The notes: generated by a model from the letters alone, not told the origin. A stretch of DNA of 12,479 nt from an uncultured Thomasclavelia sp. (GCA_910588165.1 CAJUOR010000055.1:1-12479); one strand, 5' to 3'. Shown: positions 1 to 5,249, numbered from the stretch's first letter. Made by a program: numbers and translations.

Positions 1-60
1 GGTGCTCTCGATACTGCTTGACCGTCTCGGCTTCAAGTGGGGTAAAGACCTCGTTGCTGT
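1..60. other. GC-rich left edge, possible chimeric join or remnant of another gene
   Basis: About 55 percent GC (33 of 60 by hand count) against about 30 percent in the next 60 bases. The reading frame of the following acetyltransferase is closed here by TGA at 19-21 and TAA at 43-45. Two other frames are open: forward frame 2 reads LSILLDRLGFKWGKDLVAV, and a reverse frame, open from 103 to the edge, includes HKIERYRHFF and FTPLEAETVKQYREH. Both look protein-like and I recognise neither. Either an assembly chimera or mobile-element scar joins here, or the upstream gene is frameshifted. Confidence 0.4.
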
Positions 61-666
61 AAAAGAAATGCCTATATCGCTCTATCTTGTGCAATTGATT
101 TTGTTAAAGAACAGTATGATATTCATTTAGAAAAAACGCCAATAACTTGCACTTATCATTGTCAAAATAACCAATGTTTAAAGGAAAAATGTCCTTATTT
201 CCCAATAAAAAATGATGATATCAGCTTACGTCAAATAACTTTAAATGATTATCACAGTGCCGCTTACGAATTGATAGAAGCCTTTAAAGGTGAGCCTTGG
301 AATGAAAACTGGAGTTATCAAGCTGCTTATAATAGAATTTCTCAAATCATGTCATCACCGGTATCAAGAGGTTTTGTTGCTATTCAAAATGGCGAAGTTG
401 TCGGTATGCTTTGTGGTAAAATCATGACTTATCTAAATGAGGAACTATTGATGGCAGAAGAATTCAGTATTCACCCAAAATGCCAAGGACAGCATTTAGG
501 ACAGAAATTGATGAATTTTGCTAAGGAAGAAATGGCAAAAGAGGGAATTTACTACTTTTCTTTAATTACCGAAAGGGACTATCCATGCGTTAAATTCTAT
601 GAAAATCATGGTTTTAAAGAAGATGCTCACAGTGTTGTATTGAGTTGGCATGAAAATTTTAAATAA
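46..666 (+). CDS. GNAT-family N-acetyltransferase with a Cys-rich N-terminal segment, 5' end missing
   Basis: The protein likely transfers acetyl from acetyl-CoA to an amine; the substrate is unknown. The frame is open from 46 to the TAA at 664-666, with no credible start or ribosome binding site. The first in-frame start-like codon near the fold (TTG at 271) would cut off obvious coding sequence, so the 5' end is treated as lost. From about 61 the frame gives a helix-like stretch, then a Cys cluster spaced C-x3-C-x4-C-x4-C (codons at 148-192) suited to metal binding. A GNAT domain follows from about 220 (DISLRQITLNDY). It contains the strand FVAIQNGEVVGMLCG, the core EEFSIHPKCQGQHLGQKLM with the acetyl-CoA loop QGQHLG, and the C-terminal CVKFYENHGFKE typical of the fold. 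The GNAT call is firm. The fused N-terminal part may be a regulator or metal-sensing region, which is inference. Confidence 0.78.
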   Translation, partial: RPRCCKRNAYIALSCAIDFVKEQYDIHLEKTPITCTYHCQNNQCLKEKCPYFPIKNDDISLRQITLNDYHSAAYELIEAFKGEPWNENWSYQAAYNRISQIMSSPVSRGFVAIQNGEVVGMLCGKIMTYLNEELLMAEEFSIHPKCQGQHLGQKLMNFAKEEMAKEGIYYFSLITERDYPCVKFYENHGFKEDAHSVVLSWHENFK

Positions 667-676
667 CGATAGATGT

Positions 677-719
677 AAGAGGGAGCTTATTAAAGTAAAG
701 TGTGAAACCTCTTTTTTTC
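677..719 (+). terminator. weak candidate terminator after the acetyltransferase gene
   Basis: AAGAGG at 677-682 pairs with CCTCTT at 708-713, followed directly by a T-run to 718. The loop is long (25 nt), so this is a weak intrinsic terminator. Its position just after the stop codon supports it. Confidence 0.4.
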
Positions 720-753
720 ATATATCAATTAAAACTAAAAATTTATAACACTG

Positions 754-945
754 TCATTTATTTTGTAAAGACTCTTTTAATATTCGCCTAAAACTTTCAA
801 ACACATCTTCATTTTCTCCAGCTTTATATCATGATTGATATTTAATGACATTTTCACTTAAAATTTTATGCAAATCAACTTCTTTACTAATTGATCTGAC
901 ATCATCACAACTAGATTTTCTTTAATCTATTTCTTTTACTTTCAT
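754..945 (-). pseudogene. decayed small ORF with two in-frame stops
   Basis: Read leftward, an ATG at 945-943 follows a good ribosome binding site (AGGTGAGG, about 948-955). A 64-codon frame runs to TGA at 756-754, broken by TAA at 924-922 (codon 8) and TGA at 831-829 (codon 39). Between the stops the translation stays protein-like: KVKEID, then RKSSCDDVRSISKEVDLHKI, then YKAGENEDVFESFRRILKES. It would be a small, charged, mostly helical protein. TGA is a stop elsewhere in the window (dnaA, yaaA), so recoding to Trp is unlikely. I do not recognise the family; a phage or toxin-antitoxin remnant is possible but only a guess. A TATAAT-like -10 lies about 25-30 nt upstream. The rest of the 667-1081 gap holds only AT-rich sequence and the two terminators. 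Confidence 0.5.
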
Positions 946-1042
946 TTACCTCACCTCACTTATTTTGATATTATAGTAGTTTTATCCCTTTCACTTCCAT
1001 TATCTATAATCATTAGCATTTAGACTTTAATTATTTTTCATA

Positions 1043-1077
1043 ACAAAAAAGACACTAATCAAAGCGATTAGCGTCTT
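1043..1077 (-). terminator. strong intrinsic terminator of the rpmH-rnpA-yidC-jag operon
   Basis: On the minus strand AAGACGCTAATC and GATTAGTGTCTT form a 12-bp stem (one G-U pair) with a 5-nt loop, followed by a T-tract. It starts five bases past the jag stop codon. It ends the operon here, so mnmE and mnmG, which often follow jag in Bacillota, are not co-transcribed. Confidence 0.9.
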
Positions 1078-1081
1078 GAAT

Positions 1082-1699
1082 TTATGCATTTTTCTTTTTT
1101 GAAGCATCGTAGATAATCATTAAGTATCTATCTTTACCTTCACCAAAACTTTCAGTACGCACATAGTTCATATTTGATAAAGTTTGATGAATGATTTTTC
1201 TTTCATCACCTGGCATAGGATCTAATTTTACATCAACACGGTTCTTTTGAACACTGCGACCTAATCTTTGAGCCATACTCGCAACTTTTTTATAACGATC
1301 TTGTTTATAACCGTTAATATCTACGCTTAATTCAATACGTTTTTTAAATGTATTTGAAACAGCTGTTTTAACCAAGGTGTTAAATGCTCGTAAAATAACG
1401 CCACCTTTACCAATTAAAATCGAATTGTTATTGGTATTAAGATTAACCATAATACGTCCATCAACCATCTTAGTTGTTACTTCATTTTCAAATTGCATAT
1501 CGGTTAAAAGGGTTGTTAAGTAATCAATGATGAAAGCTTCAACTGTTTTCATACAGTAAGCTTCAATTTCAACTTTTTTCGTAAATAGAGTTTTCTTTTC
1601 AAAAGTAACTGTATAGAATAACTCACTTTCACTAACTCCCATAGCTTCACAAGCATGAGAAATAGCTTCTTCAACTGTTTTTCCTGTAAATTTTTCCAT
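1082..1699 (-). CDS. jag: Jag/KhpB-type RNA-binding protein (Jag-N, KH, R3H)
   Basis: A cytoplasmic RNA-binding protein. In relatives (SpoIIIJ-associated protein, EloR/KhpB) it binds RNA with KhpA and influences cell elongation and envelope synthesis. The 205 residues match the family length. The Jag-N domain covers about 1-52 (start MEKFTGKTVEEAI). The KH domain covers about 75-150, with the GxxG loop as GKGG at 97-100, where many homologues have GKRG. The R3H domain covers about 155-200, with R167 and H171 in ERKIIHQTL. The start has an AAAGAGGT ribosome binding site, and 16 bp separate it from the yidC stop. Its place after yidC is the standard Bacillota arrangement. It is last in the operon, with a strong terminator directly after. 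Confidence 0.93.
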   Translation of the reverse strand: MEKFTGKTVEEAISHACEAMGVSESELFYTVTFEKKTLFTKKVEIEAYCMKTVEAFIIDYLTTLLTDMQFENEVTTKMVDGRIMVNLNTNNNSILIGKGGVILRAFNTLVKTAVSNTFKKRIELSVDINGYKQDRYKKVASMAQRLGRSVQKNRVDVKLDPMPGDERKIIHQTLSNMNYVRTESFGEGKDRYLMIIYDASKKKNA

Positions 1700-1715
1700 A
1701 ACAAATACCTCTTTA

Positions 1716-2564
1716 CTACATCTTTTCTGTATATTGATAATGAATATAAACTGAGCGAATAACAGCTATAATTGAAGTAACAATCCAGTAGATTGACATT
1801 GCACTTGGCATATTTAATGAAGCCATTAAAATCAATACCATCATATAAACATTCATCAATAACATTGAATTCTTACCTTTTTTAGGTGCTCTGTAATTCT
1901 TGCTTCTCTTTTGTAAAATTTGTGGTAACTGCATAGATGCAAATTGGAATAAAGCTAATACGATAATCAATACTAAATAAGCCCATTGTCCACTTGTAAT
2001 CATCTGCATTGGTAATTTACCTAAGTTTAATCCGGCAAAAGTTGCTTCATAAACACTAGGAATACGTTGCACTGCTTGCCACATGGCAATCATAATAGGG
2101 AAGCTCAAGAATGGAAGTAACATTGTTTGTCCCATCTTGACACCATTTTTCTTGTAGAGGTTGTTGATTTCAGTAGACATTCTAGCTTTACTTGTCTGGT
2201 CTGTACGCCCTCTGTATTTATTTTGGATTCTTTCCATTTGTGGTTGTAAAGCCTGCATTTTCTGTGACATAACAGTTGATTTAATCATCAACGGTAATGT
2301 AAGAACGTTTGTTAAGATTGTAACAATAATAATAGCTGCGACAATTCCAATCCAACCTTCAATTAGTAAAATTAACTTTGCGATTGGCATAACAATTAAA
2401 AAATCAAACCAGCCTTGACTTAATGTCCAAGCTGTATTGTTGTCAATCACACGTTCGGGTTTAATAGCTCCGCTTGCATCTAAGTTAGCTGTACAACCAG
2501 CTAAAACAAATACAATAGCTACAAGAAATAAAATCTTTTTAACTCTACGATCTTTTAGTAGCAT
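1716..2564 (-). CDS. yidC: YidC/OxaA (SpoIIIJ-type) membrane protein insertase, lipoprotein
   Basis: Inserts and folds membrane proteins, alone or with SecYEG. The 282 residues match the short Gram-positive form without a large extracellular domain. A lipoprotein signal with lipobox LAGC puts the modified Cys at residue 24. TM1 is about 72-94, then a cytoplasmic hairpin with the family hallmark LPLMIKS...KMQALQP (90-108). Further TM segments lie near 145-165, 193-212, 233-250 and 252-272. Relative to my memory of B. subtilis SpoIIIJ (VTILIRLLILPLMIK), this protein reads VTILTNVLTLPLMIK, so the conserved groove Arg is Asn86 (codon AAC, 2309-2307). The ribosome binding site AAGGAGAA lies inside the end of rnpA, and the start overlaps rnpA by 20 bp, suggesting translational coupling. 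Confidence 0.95.
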   Translation of the reverse strand: MLLKDRRVKKILFLVAIVFVLAGCTANLDASGAIKPERVIDNNTAWTLSQGWFDFLIVMPIAKLILLIEGWIGIVAAIIIVTILTNVLTLPLMIKSTVMSQKMQALQPQMERIQNKYRGRTDQTSKARMSTEINNLYKKNGVKMGQTMLLPFLSFPIMIAMWQAVQRIPSVYEATFAGLNLGKLPMQMITSGQWAYLVLIIVLALFQFASMQLPQILQKRSKNYRAPKKGKNSMLLMNVYMMVLILMASLNMPSAMSIYWIVTSIIAVIRSVYIHYQYTEKM

Positions 2565-2913
2565 GTTTGTTCTCCTTTTTTGAAATATTCTTTTGCATAC
2601 GCTTATATAATGTATTGAGGCTAGCTAAGTTAGTTTGGAAATCGTTATCCAAATAGCCTTTACGCACTATCAATACATAGTCGTATGCTTGATTTTTATC
2701 AAACACAACTTTAGCCATCTCGCGACTTTGTCGTTTGATCCGATTTCGTGTAACAGCGTTACCGAGTTTTTTGCTGACCGAAAACCCAATTCTCGCATGC
2801 CCAAAATCATTTTCAAGAGAATAAAGGACAAATTCCTTGCAAGCAACACTGCATCTTGCTTGAATGATTGTTTGAAAATCTTCGTTTCGTTTGACTCTAA
2901 GAGCTTTTTTCAT
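2545..2913 (-). CDS. rnpA: Ribonuclease P protein component
   Basis: The protein subunit of RNase P, which assists the RNA subunit in removing 5' leaders from pre-tRNA. The 122 residues are typical. The hallmark basic helix NAVTRNRIKRQSRE (52-65, RNR core at 56-58) is intact. The strand RIGFSVSKKLG before it (41-51) and YDYVLIVRKG after it (77-86) match the family fold. The start follows a modest ribosome binding site (AGGTAAAGG) close to the ATG. It lies 43 bp after rpmH, with a terminator-like hairpin between them, and its last codons overlap yidC. Confidence 0.95.
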   Translation of the reverse strand: MKKALRVKRNEDFQTIIQARCSVACKEFVLYSLENDFGHARIGFSVSKKLGNAVTRNRIKRQSREMAKVVFDKNQAYDYVLIVRKGYLDNDFQTNLASLNTLYKRMQKNISKKENKHATKRS

Positions 2914-2926
2914 AGCCTTTACCTAG

Positions 2927-2956
2927 AAAAAAAACCACATAAAGTGGATTTTTTTA
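2927..2956 (-). terminator. hairpin with T-tract between rpmH and rnpA, probable attenuator
   Basis: CCAC (2935-2938) and GTGG (2944-2947) flank a 5-nt loop. Outside one mismatch the stem extends through opposed A and T runs. On the minus strand eight T residues follow the stem. Leaky termination here would keep rnpA output below that of rpmH, which fits the need for much more L34 than RNase P protein. The A/T flanks make it nearly symmetric. Confidence 0.6.
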
Positions 2957-3091
2957 TTAAGCAGATAAAACTTTTCTTCCTCTTTGACGACGTCTAGCTA
3001 AAACTTTACGCCCGCCAACAGTAGCCATTCTTGCTCTAAAACCATGAGTTTTCTTATGTTTTCTTTTATTTGGTTGATATGTTCTTTTCAT
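2957..3091 (-). CDS. rpmH: 50S ribosomal protein L34
   Basis: A 44-residue, highly basic protein of the large ribosomal subunit that buries in 23S rRNA. The sequence starts MKRTYQPNKRKHKKTHGFR, continues ARMATVGGRKVLARRRQRGR and ends KVLSA, a full-length match to the near-invariant L34 family. The ribosome binding site AGGAGGT (3100-3106) lies 8-9 nt before the ATG. It is the first gene of the leftward operon and the origin-proximal marker beside oriC in most Bacillota. Confidence 0.97.
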   Translation of the reverse strand: MKRTYQPNKRKHKKTHGFRARMATVGGRKVLARRRQRGRKVLSA

Positions 3092-3146
3092 TTGAATTGA
3101 CCTCCTACGTTAAATATTTTTATACATTCTAAACATATGCGTTACT

Positions 3147-3175
3147 ATTTTAGCCTAAAGTAGCCTTCAAGTCAA
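3147..3175 (-). promoter_or_regulatory. sigma-A promoter of the rpmH operon
   Basis: On the minus strand a -35 TTGACT (3175-3170) and a -10 TAAAAT (3152-3147) are separated by exactly 17 bp. The expected start is near 3140, giving a leader of about 50 nt before rpmH. This is the best promoter match in the window. Confidence 0.82.
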
Positions 3176-3178
3176 TAA

Positions 3179-3220
3179 AAAAGATGAAAAAACATGATGA
3201 TTACATCACTTTTTATCTTT
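3179..3220. repeat. imperfect inverted repeat between the rpmH promoter and oriC
   Basis: The arms AAAGATGAAAAAACATGATG and CATCACTTTTTATCTTT pair over most of their length with small bulges around a short centre. It sits just upstream of the rpmH -35 box and left of the first DnaA box. It could insulate the divergent units as a terminator or be a protein-binding site; the sequence does not decide. Confidence 0.4.
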
Positions 3221-3251
3221 CCACATGGTTTTAAACAATGGTGAAATATAG

Positions 3252-3260
3252 TTATCCACA
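3252..3260 (+). promoter_or_regulatory. DnaA box
   Basis: Exact TTATCCACA. It is the leftmost box of the origin and stands alone, about 85 bp from the next group. Confidence 0.85.
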
Positions 3261-3344
3261 TATAGAGGATAACTTAAATTATAATGAATATATCAATATT
3301 TTTATAGTGGTAAAAGCAGTGAACAAACAGAGGGAAATAAAAAA

Positions 3345-3374
3345 TTATCAACATTATCCACAACGTGTGGATAA
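3345..3374. promoter_or_regulatory. DnaA box cluster: tandem pair plus head-to-head pair
   Basis: TTATCAACA (3345-3353, one mismatch) abuts TTATCCACA (3354-3362, plus strand). After a 3-bp spacer ACG comes TGTGGATAA (3366-3374, a perfect minus-strand box). The two perfect boxes form an exact inverted repeat. This is the densest box group upstream of dnaA and a likely nucleation site. Confidence 0.85.
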
Positions 3375-3387
3375 AATAAAATCAACA

Positions 3388-3403
3388 AAGAGGAAAACCT
3401 CTT
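3388..3403. repeat. short perfect hairpin between DnaA boxes
   Basis: AAGAGG (3388-3393), an AAAA loop and CCTCTT (3398-3403) form a perfect 6-bp stem. No T-run follows, so it is not an obvious terminator. Role unknown. Confidence 0.4.
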
Positions 3404-3411
3404 CCTATTTA

Positions 3412-3420
3412 TGTGGATAA
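3412..3420 (-). promoter_or_regulatory. DnaA box
   Basis: TGTGGATAA on the plus strand, an exact minus-strand TTATCCACA. Confidence 0.85.
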
Positions 3421-3484
3421 CTCTAAAAAGACAAGAAAATATCAAACTATTTGTTGTGCAAAAAGAGGTGGTTTTTCTTTCTTT

Positions 3485-3513
3485 TGTGGAAAATATTAAA
3501 AAAATTATACACA
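3485..3513. promoter_or_regulatory. DnaA boxes TTTTCCACA (-) and TTATACACA (+)
   Basis: TGTGGAAAA at 3485-3493 is a one-mismatch minus-strand box. TTATACACA at 3505-3513 fits the TTATNCACA consensus exactly. They flank an A/T run and border the AT-rich stretch to the right. Confidence 0.7.
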
Positions 3514-3544
3514 TCACAAACCTTCCTTATATATTTTATATCCT

Positions 3545-3558
3545 AAGATTATAATCTT
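3545..3558. repeat. 14-bp perfect palindrome in the AT-rich part of oriC
   Basis: AAGATTATAATCTT is fully self-complementary and is followed by a run of T. It lies in the AT-rich segment between the DnaA boxes at 3505 and 3654. It could be a regulator site or part of an unwinding segment; no known motif is claimed. Confidence 0.5.
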
Positions 3559-3653
3559 TTTTTTGAAAAAATTATTATTTTACTCGCTCATATAGCTCTT
3601 AATAGAAAAAAAACGTATCTAAAAAGAGAAATCCACACTTTTTCGCTTTTAAT

Positions 3654-3662
3654 TGTGGATAA
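3654..3662 (-). promoter_or_regulatory. DnaA box nearest the dnaA promoter
   Basis: TGTGGATAA, an exact minus-strand TTATCCACA, about 70 bp upstream of the candidate dnaA -10. It is well placed for DnaA autoregulation. Confidence 0.82.
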
Positions 3663-3713
3663 CCTCTTTAATCGACATTTTTTATTAACTTTTCAACCTT
3701 CTACTATGGCTTT

Positions 3714-3744
3714 TTCTTAATAATTTGATTATAATTATTAAGAA
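3714..3744. promoter_or_regulatory. perfect 12-bp inverted repeat over the dnaA promoter and leader
   Basis: TTCTTAATAATT (3714-3725) and AATTATTAAGAA (3733-3744) flank a 7-bp spacer TGATTAT. The candidate -10 box TATAAT (3730-3735) straddles the spacer and right arm, and the right arm touches the Shine-Dalgarno of dnaA. As DNA it looks like an operator. As RNA, if transcription starts upstream, it would be a hairpin next to the ribosome binding site. No strong -35 is visible, so the start point is uncertain. Confidence 0.6.
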
Positions 3745-3757
3745 GGGGTGTCGTAGT
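3743..3757 (+). promoter_or_regulatory. dnaA: ribosome binding site fixing the dnaA start
   Basis: AAGGGGTG (3743-3750) stands 7 nt before ATG 3758. It excludes a TTG at 3725, which would add an unconserved MIIIIKKGCRS extension drawn from the inverted repeat. Confidence 0.75.
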
Positions 3758-5083
3758 ATGAATGAACAACAAAAAATGTGGACTGACTGTTTAAACGACA
3801 TTAAAGAATTACTTAACGATCAAGTAAAATATGATACATTTTATAGTTCGGCTAGCCTTTTGGAATTTAAAAACGGTTTAGCCAAACTTGTTGTCGAAAT
3901 GCAGTTGCAAAAAATGGTCCTTAGTACAGATAAAGAAATGCTTAAAGAAGCGATTAGCCATCGTTTTAATATGAGATGTGATGAAATTGAAATTATCTTA
4001 AAAGACGAATTGGATAATCCCGATAATGCACCTGAACACCTCGTTGAAATTAAAAGTAATTTAAAAGAAGAGTTTACATTTGAACAATTTGTCGTCGGTA
4101 CTAGCAATAAGCTAGCTCAAGCAGCAAGCTTAGCTGTGGCTATCAATCCAGGCGAATCATTTAATCCGCTTTTTATCTATGGTAATTCAGGGTTAGGAAA
4201 AACGCATTTATTGAATGCAATCGGTAATTATGTTAAGAAAAACCGTGCTAATGCCAAGGTTTTATATATTCCTTGCCTCGACTTTGTAGATGATTACATT
4301 AACCATATTAAAAATGGAAAAATTGATGTCTTTAATGAAAAATATCGTTCTGTTGATGTTTTATTAGTTGATGATATTCAATGGTTAGCAGGTAAAGAAA
4401 AATCCCATGAAGTCTTTTTCCAAATCTTTAACCGCATGATTTTGCAAAAGAAACAAATTGTCTTAACAAGTGACCGTATGCCACAAGAAATATCCGGTCT
4501 TGAACAGCGTTTAGTCAGTCGTTTCAATTCAGGTTTGTCAGTAGGGATTGACTCACCGGAATTTGAAACAGCTTTAGCTATCCTTAAAAATAAACTTGAA
4601 ATGCGTAATTTTGATATGGATACGATTGATGACGAGGTTTTATCCTTTATGGCCAGCAATTTTTCAGGCAATGTGCGTGATCTTGAAGGTGCCGTTAATC
4701 GCTTGATTTTCTATTCAATTTTAGAAAATATCAATCGCATTACAATGAATGTCGCTCTTGAAGCTTTTAAAGATCAAAGTTCAACAAGTACCTCAGGTGT
4801 CTTAACTGCTGAAAAGATTAAAAAGACAGTAGCAGAATACTACAATCTGACGTTAAGCCAATTAGTTGGTAAAAGTCGTATGTCTAACATTACAATGGCT
4901 AGACATATTGCTATGTATTTGGTTAGAGATTTATTAAATCTTTCATTTATTAAAATCGGAGAGGAATTTGGCGGTCGAGATCATTCTACTGTCATGAGTG
5001 CTTGTGAAAAGGTATCTAATCTCCTTAAAAAAGATGAAGCCTATAAAGAAGCATTGATAGAACTTAAAACGATGTTGAAGTGA
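3758..5083 (+). CDS. dnaA: Chromosomal replication initiator DnaA
   Basis: An AAA+ ATPase that binds DnaA boxes, unwinds oriC and recruits helicase; it also acts as a transcription factor. The 441 residues from ATG 3758 match the usual length. Domain I covers about 1-80 with Trp8, followed by a short linker (about 82-104). Domain III has Walker A GNSGLGKTH (142-150), Walker B LLVDDIQWL (202-210), sensor 1 LTSDR (236-240), the arginine-finger stretch EQRLVSRF (249-256, R255) and sensor 2 GNVRDLEG (304-311). Domain IV carries the DnaA-box-binding helix-turn-helix and the signature GGRDHSTVMSACEKV (405-419). It lies between two DnaA box clusters, so its own promoter is probably under DnaA control. 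It ends in TGA at 5081-5083. Confidence 0.98.
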   Translation: MNEQQKMWTDCLNDIKELLNDQVKYDTFYSSASLLEFKNGLAKLVVEMQLQKMVLSTDKEMLKEAISHRFNMRCDEIEIILKDELDNPDNAPEHLVEIKSNLKEEFTFEQFVVGTSNKLAQAASLAVAINPGESFNPLFIYGNSGLGKTHLLNAIGNYVKKNRANAKVLYIPCLDFVDDYINHIKNGKIDVFNEKYRSVDVLLVDDIQWLAGKEKSHEVFFQIFNRMILQKKQIVLTSDRMPQEISGLEQRLVSRFNSGLSVGIDSPEFETALAILKNKLEMRNFDMDTIDDEVLSFMASNFSGNVRDLEGAVNRLIFYSILENINRITMNVALEAFKDQSSTSTSGVLTAEKIKKTVAEYYNLTLSQLVGKSRMSNITMARHIAMYLVRDLLNLSFIKIGEEFGGRDHSTVMSACEKVSNLLKKDEAYKEALIELKTMLK

Positions 5084-5124
5084 TTTTCCACAAGTTATCC
5101 ACACTAATCCACATCTTTTCCACT
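5084..5124 (+). promoter_or_regulatory. phased tandem DnaA box array
   Basis: Same-strand 9-mers: TTTTCCACA (5084-5092), TTATCCACA (5095-5103), TAATCCACA (5105-5113) and TTTTCCACT (5116-5124). Start-to-start spacings are 11, 10 and 11 bp, about one helical turn, so all face one side of the DNA. Only the second is an exact consensus box; the others have one or two mismatches. This suits cooperative DnaA filament growth toward dnaN. Confidence 0.78.
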
Positions 5125-5249
5125 GTGATTTTTCGTCATTTTCTATGATAAAATCTACATTTTCTTTATTTATCCACCATATCAACAACACTAATGATGA
5201 TAATAAATAAAAGAAATATATATAAATACTATAAAAGGAGTGTTAAAAA
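5084..5249. other. oriC, downstream part (dnaA-dnaN intergenic region)
   Basis: The second origin subregion. It begins with four DnaA-box-like sites, continues through TTATCCACC (5170-5178, one mismatch) and ends in an AT-rich stretch at about 5190-5235. In B. subtilis the unwinding element lies in this interval, so DNA opening is expected here (inference). A clear run of CTA-type DnaA-trios after the boxes is not visible. No confident dnaN promoter could be assigned; dnaN may be read from dnaA. Confidence 0.8.

Larger units (their letters stand above)
3240..3757. other. oriC, upstream part (rpmH-dnaA intergenic region)
   Basis: About 500 bp without a gene. It holds five TTATCCACA boxes on either strand plus TTATACACA, several near matches, an AT-rich stretch at about 3490-3625 with a 14-bp palindrome, and the dnaA promoter region. 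Genes on both sides are transcribed away from it. In B. subtilis the equivalent region, with a second one after dnaA, makes up the bipartite origin where DnaA assembles and loads the helicase. Open frames across this stretch have no ribosome binding sites and are shadows. Confidence 0.9.

Noticed and set aside
829..831. TGA at codon 39 of the small leftward frame read as Trp
   Set aside because: dnaA and yaaA end in TGA and TGG encodes Trp throughout, and the same frame also has a TAA at codon 8.
2161..2418. Plus-strand open frame of 85 codons opposite yidC
   Set aside because: It lies fully inside yidC on the other strand, has no ribosome binding site and resembles no protein; the yidC frame carries the family motifs.
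2635..2997. Plus-strand open frame of 120 codons opposite rnpA and rpmH
   Set aside because: It spans two well-identified genes and the hairpin between them, and has no start signal.
3238..3517. Overlapping open frames on both strands within the upstream origin
   Set aside because: They read through DnaA boxes, have no ribosome binding site and no recognisable protein features.
3725..3757. Upstream TTG start for dnaA
   Set aside because: It would add an unconserved isoleucine-rich extension encoded by the inverted repeat; ATG 3758 has a well-placed ribosome binding site and gives the normal DnaA N-terminus.
5130..5172. CTA/TTA triplets after the downstream boxes as DnaA-trios
   Set aside because: Only scattered CTA and TTA occur (5143, 5155, 5166, 5170) and they do not stay in one 3-bp register.
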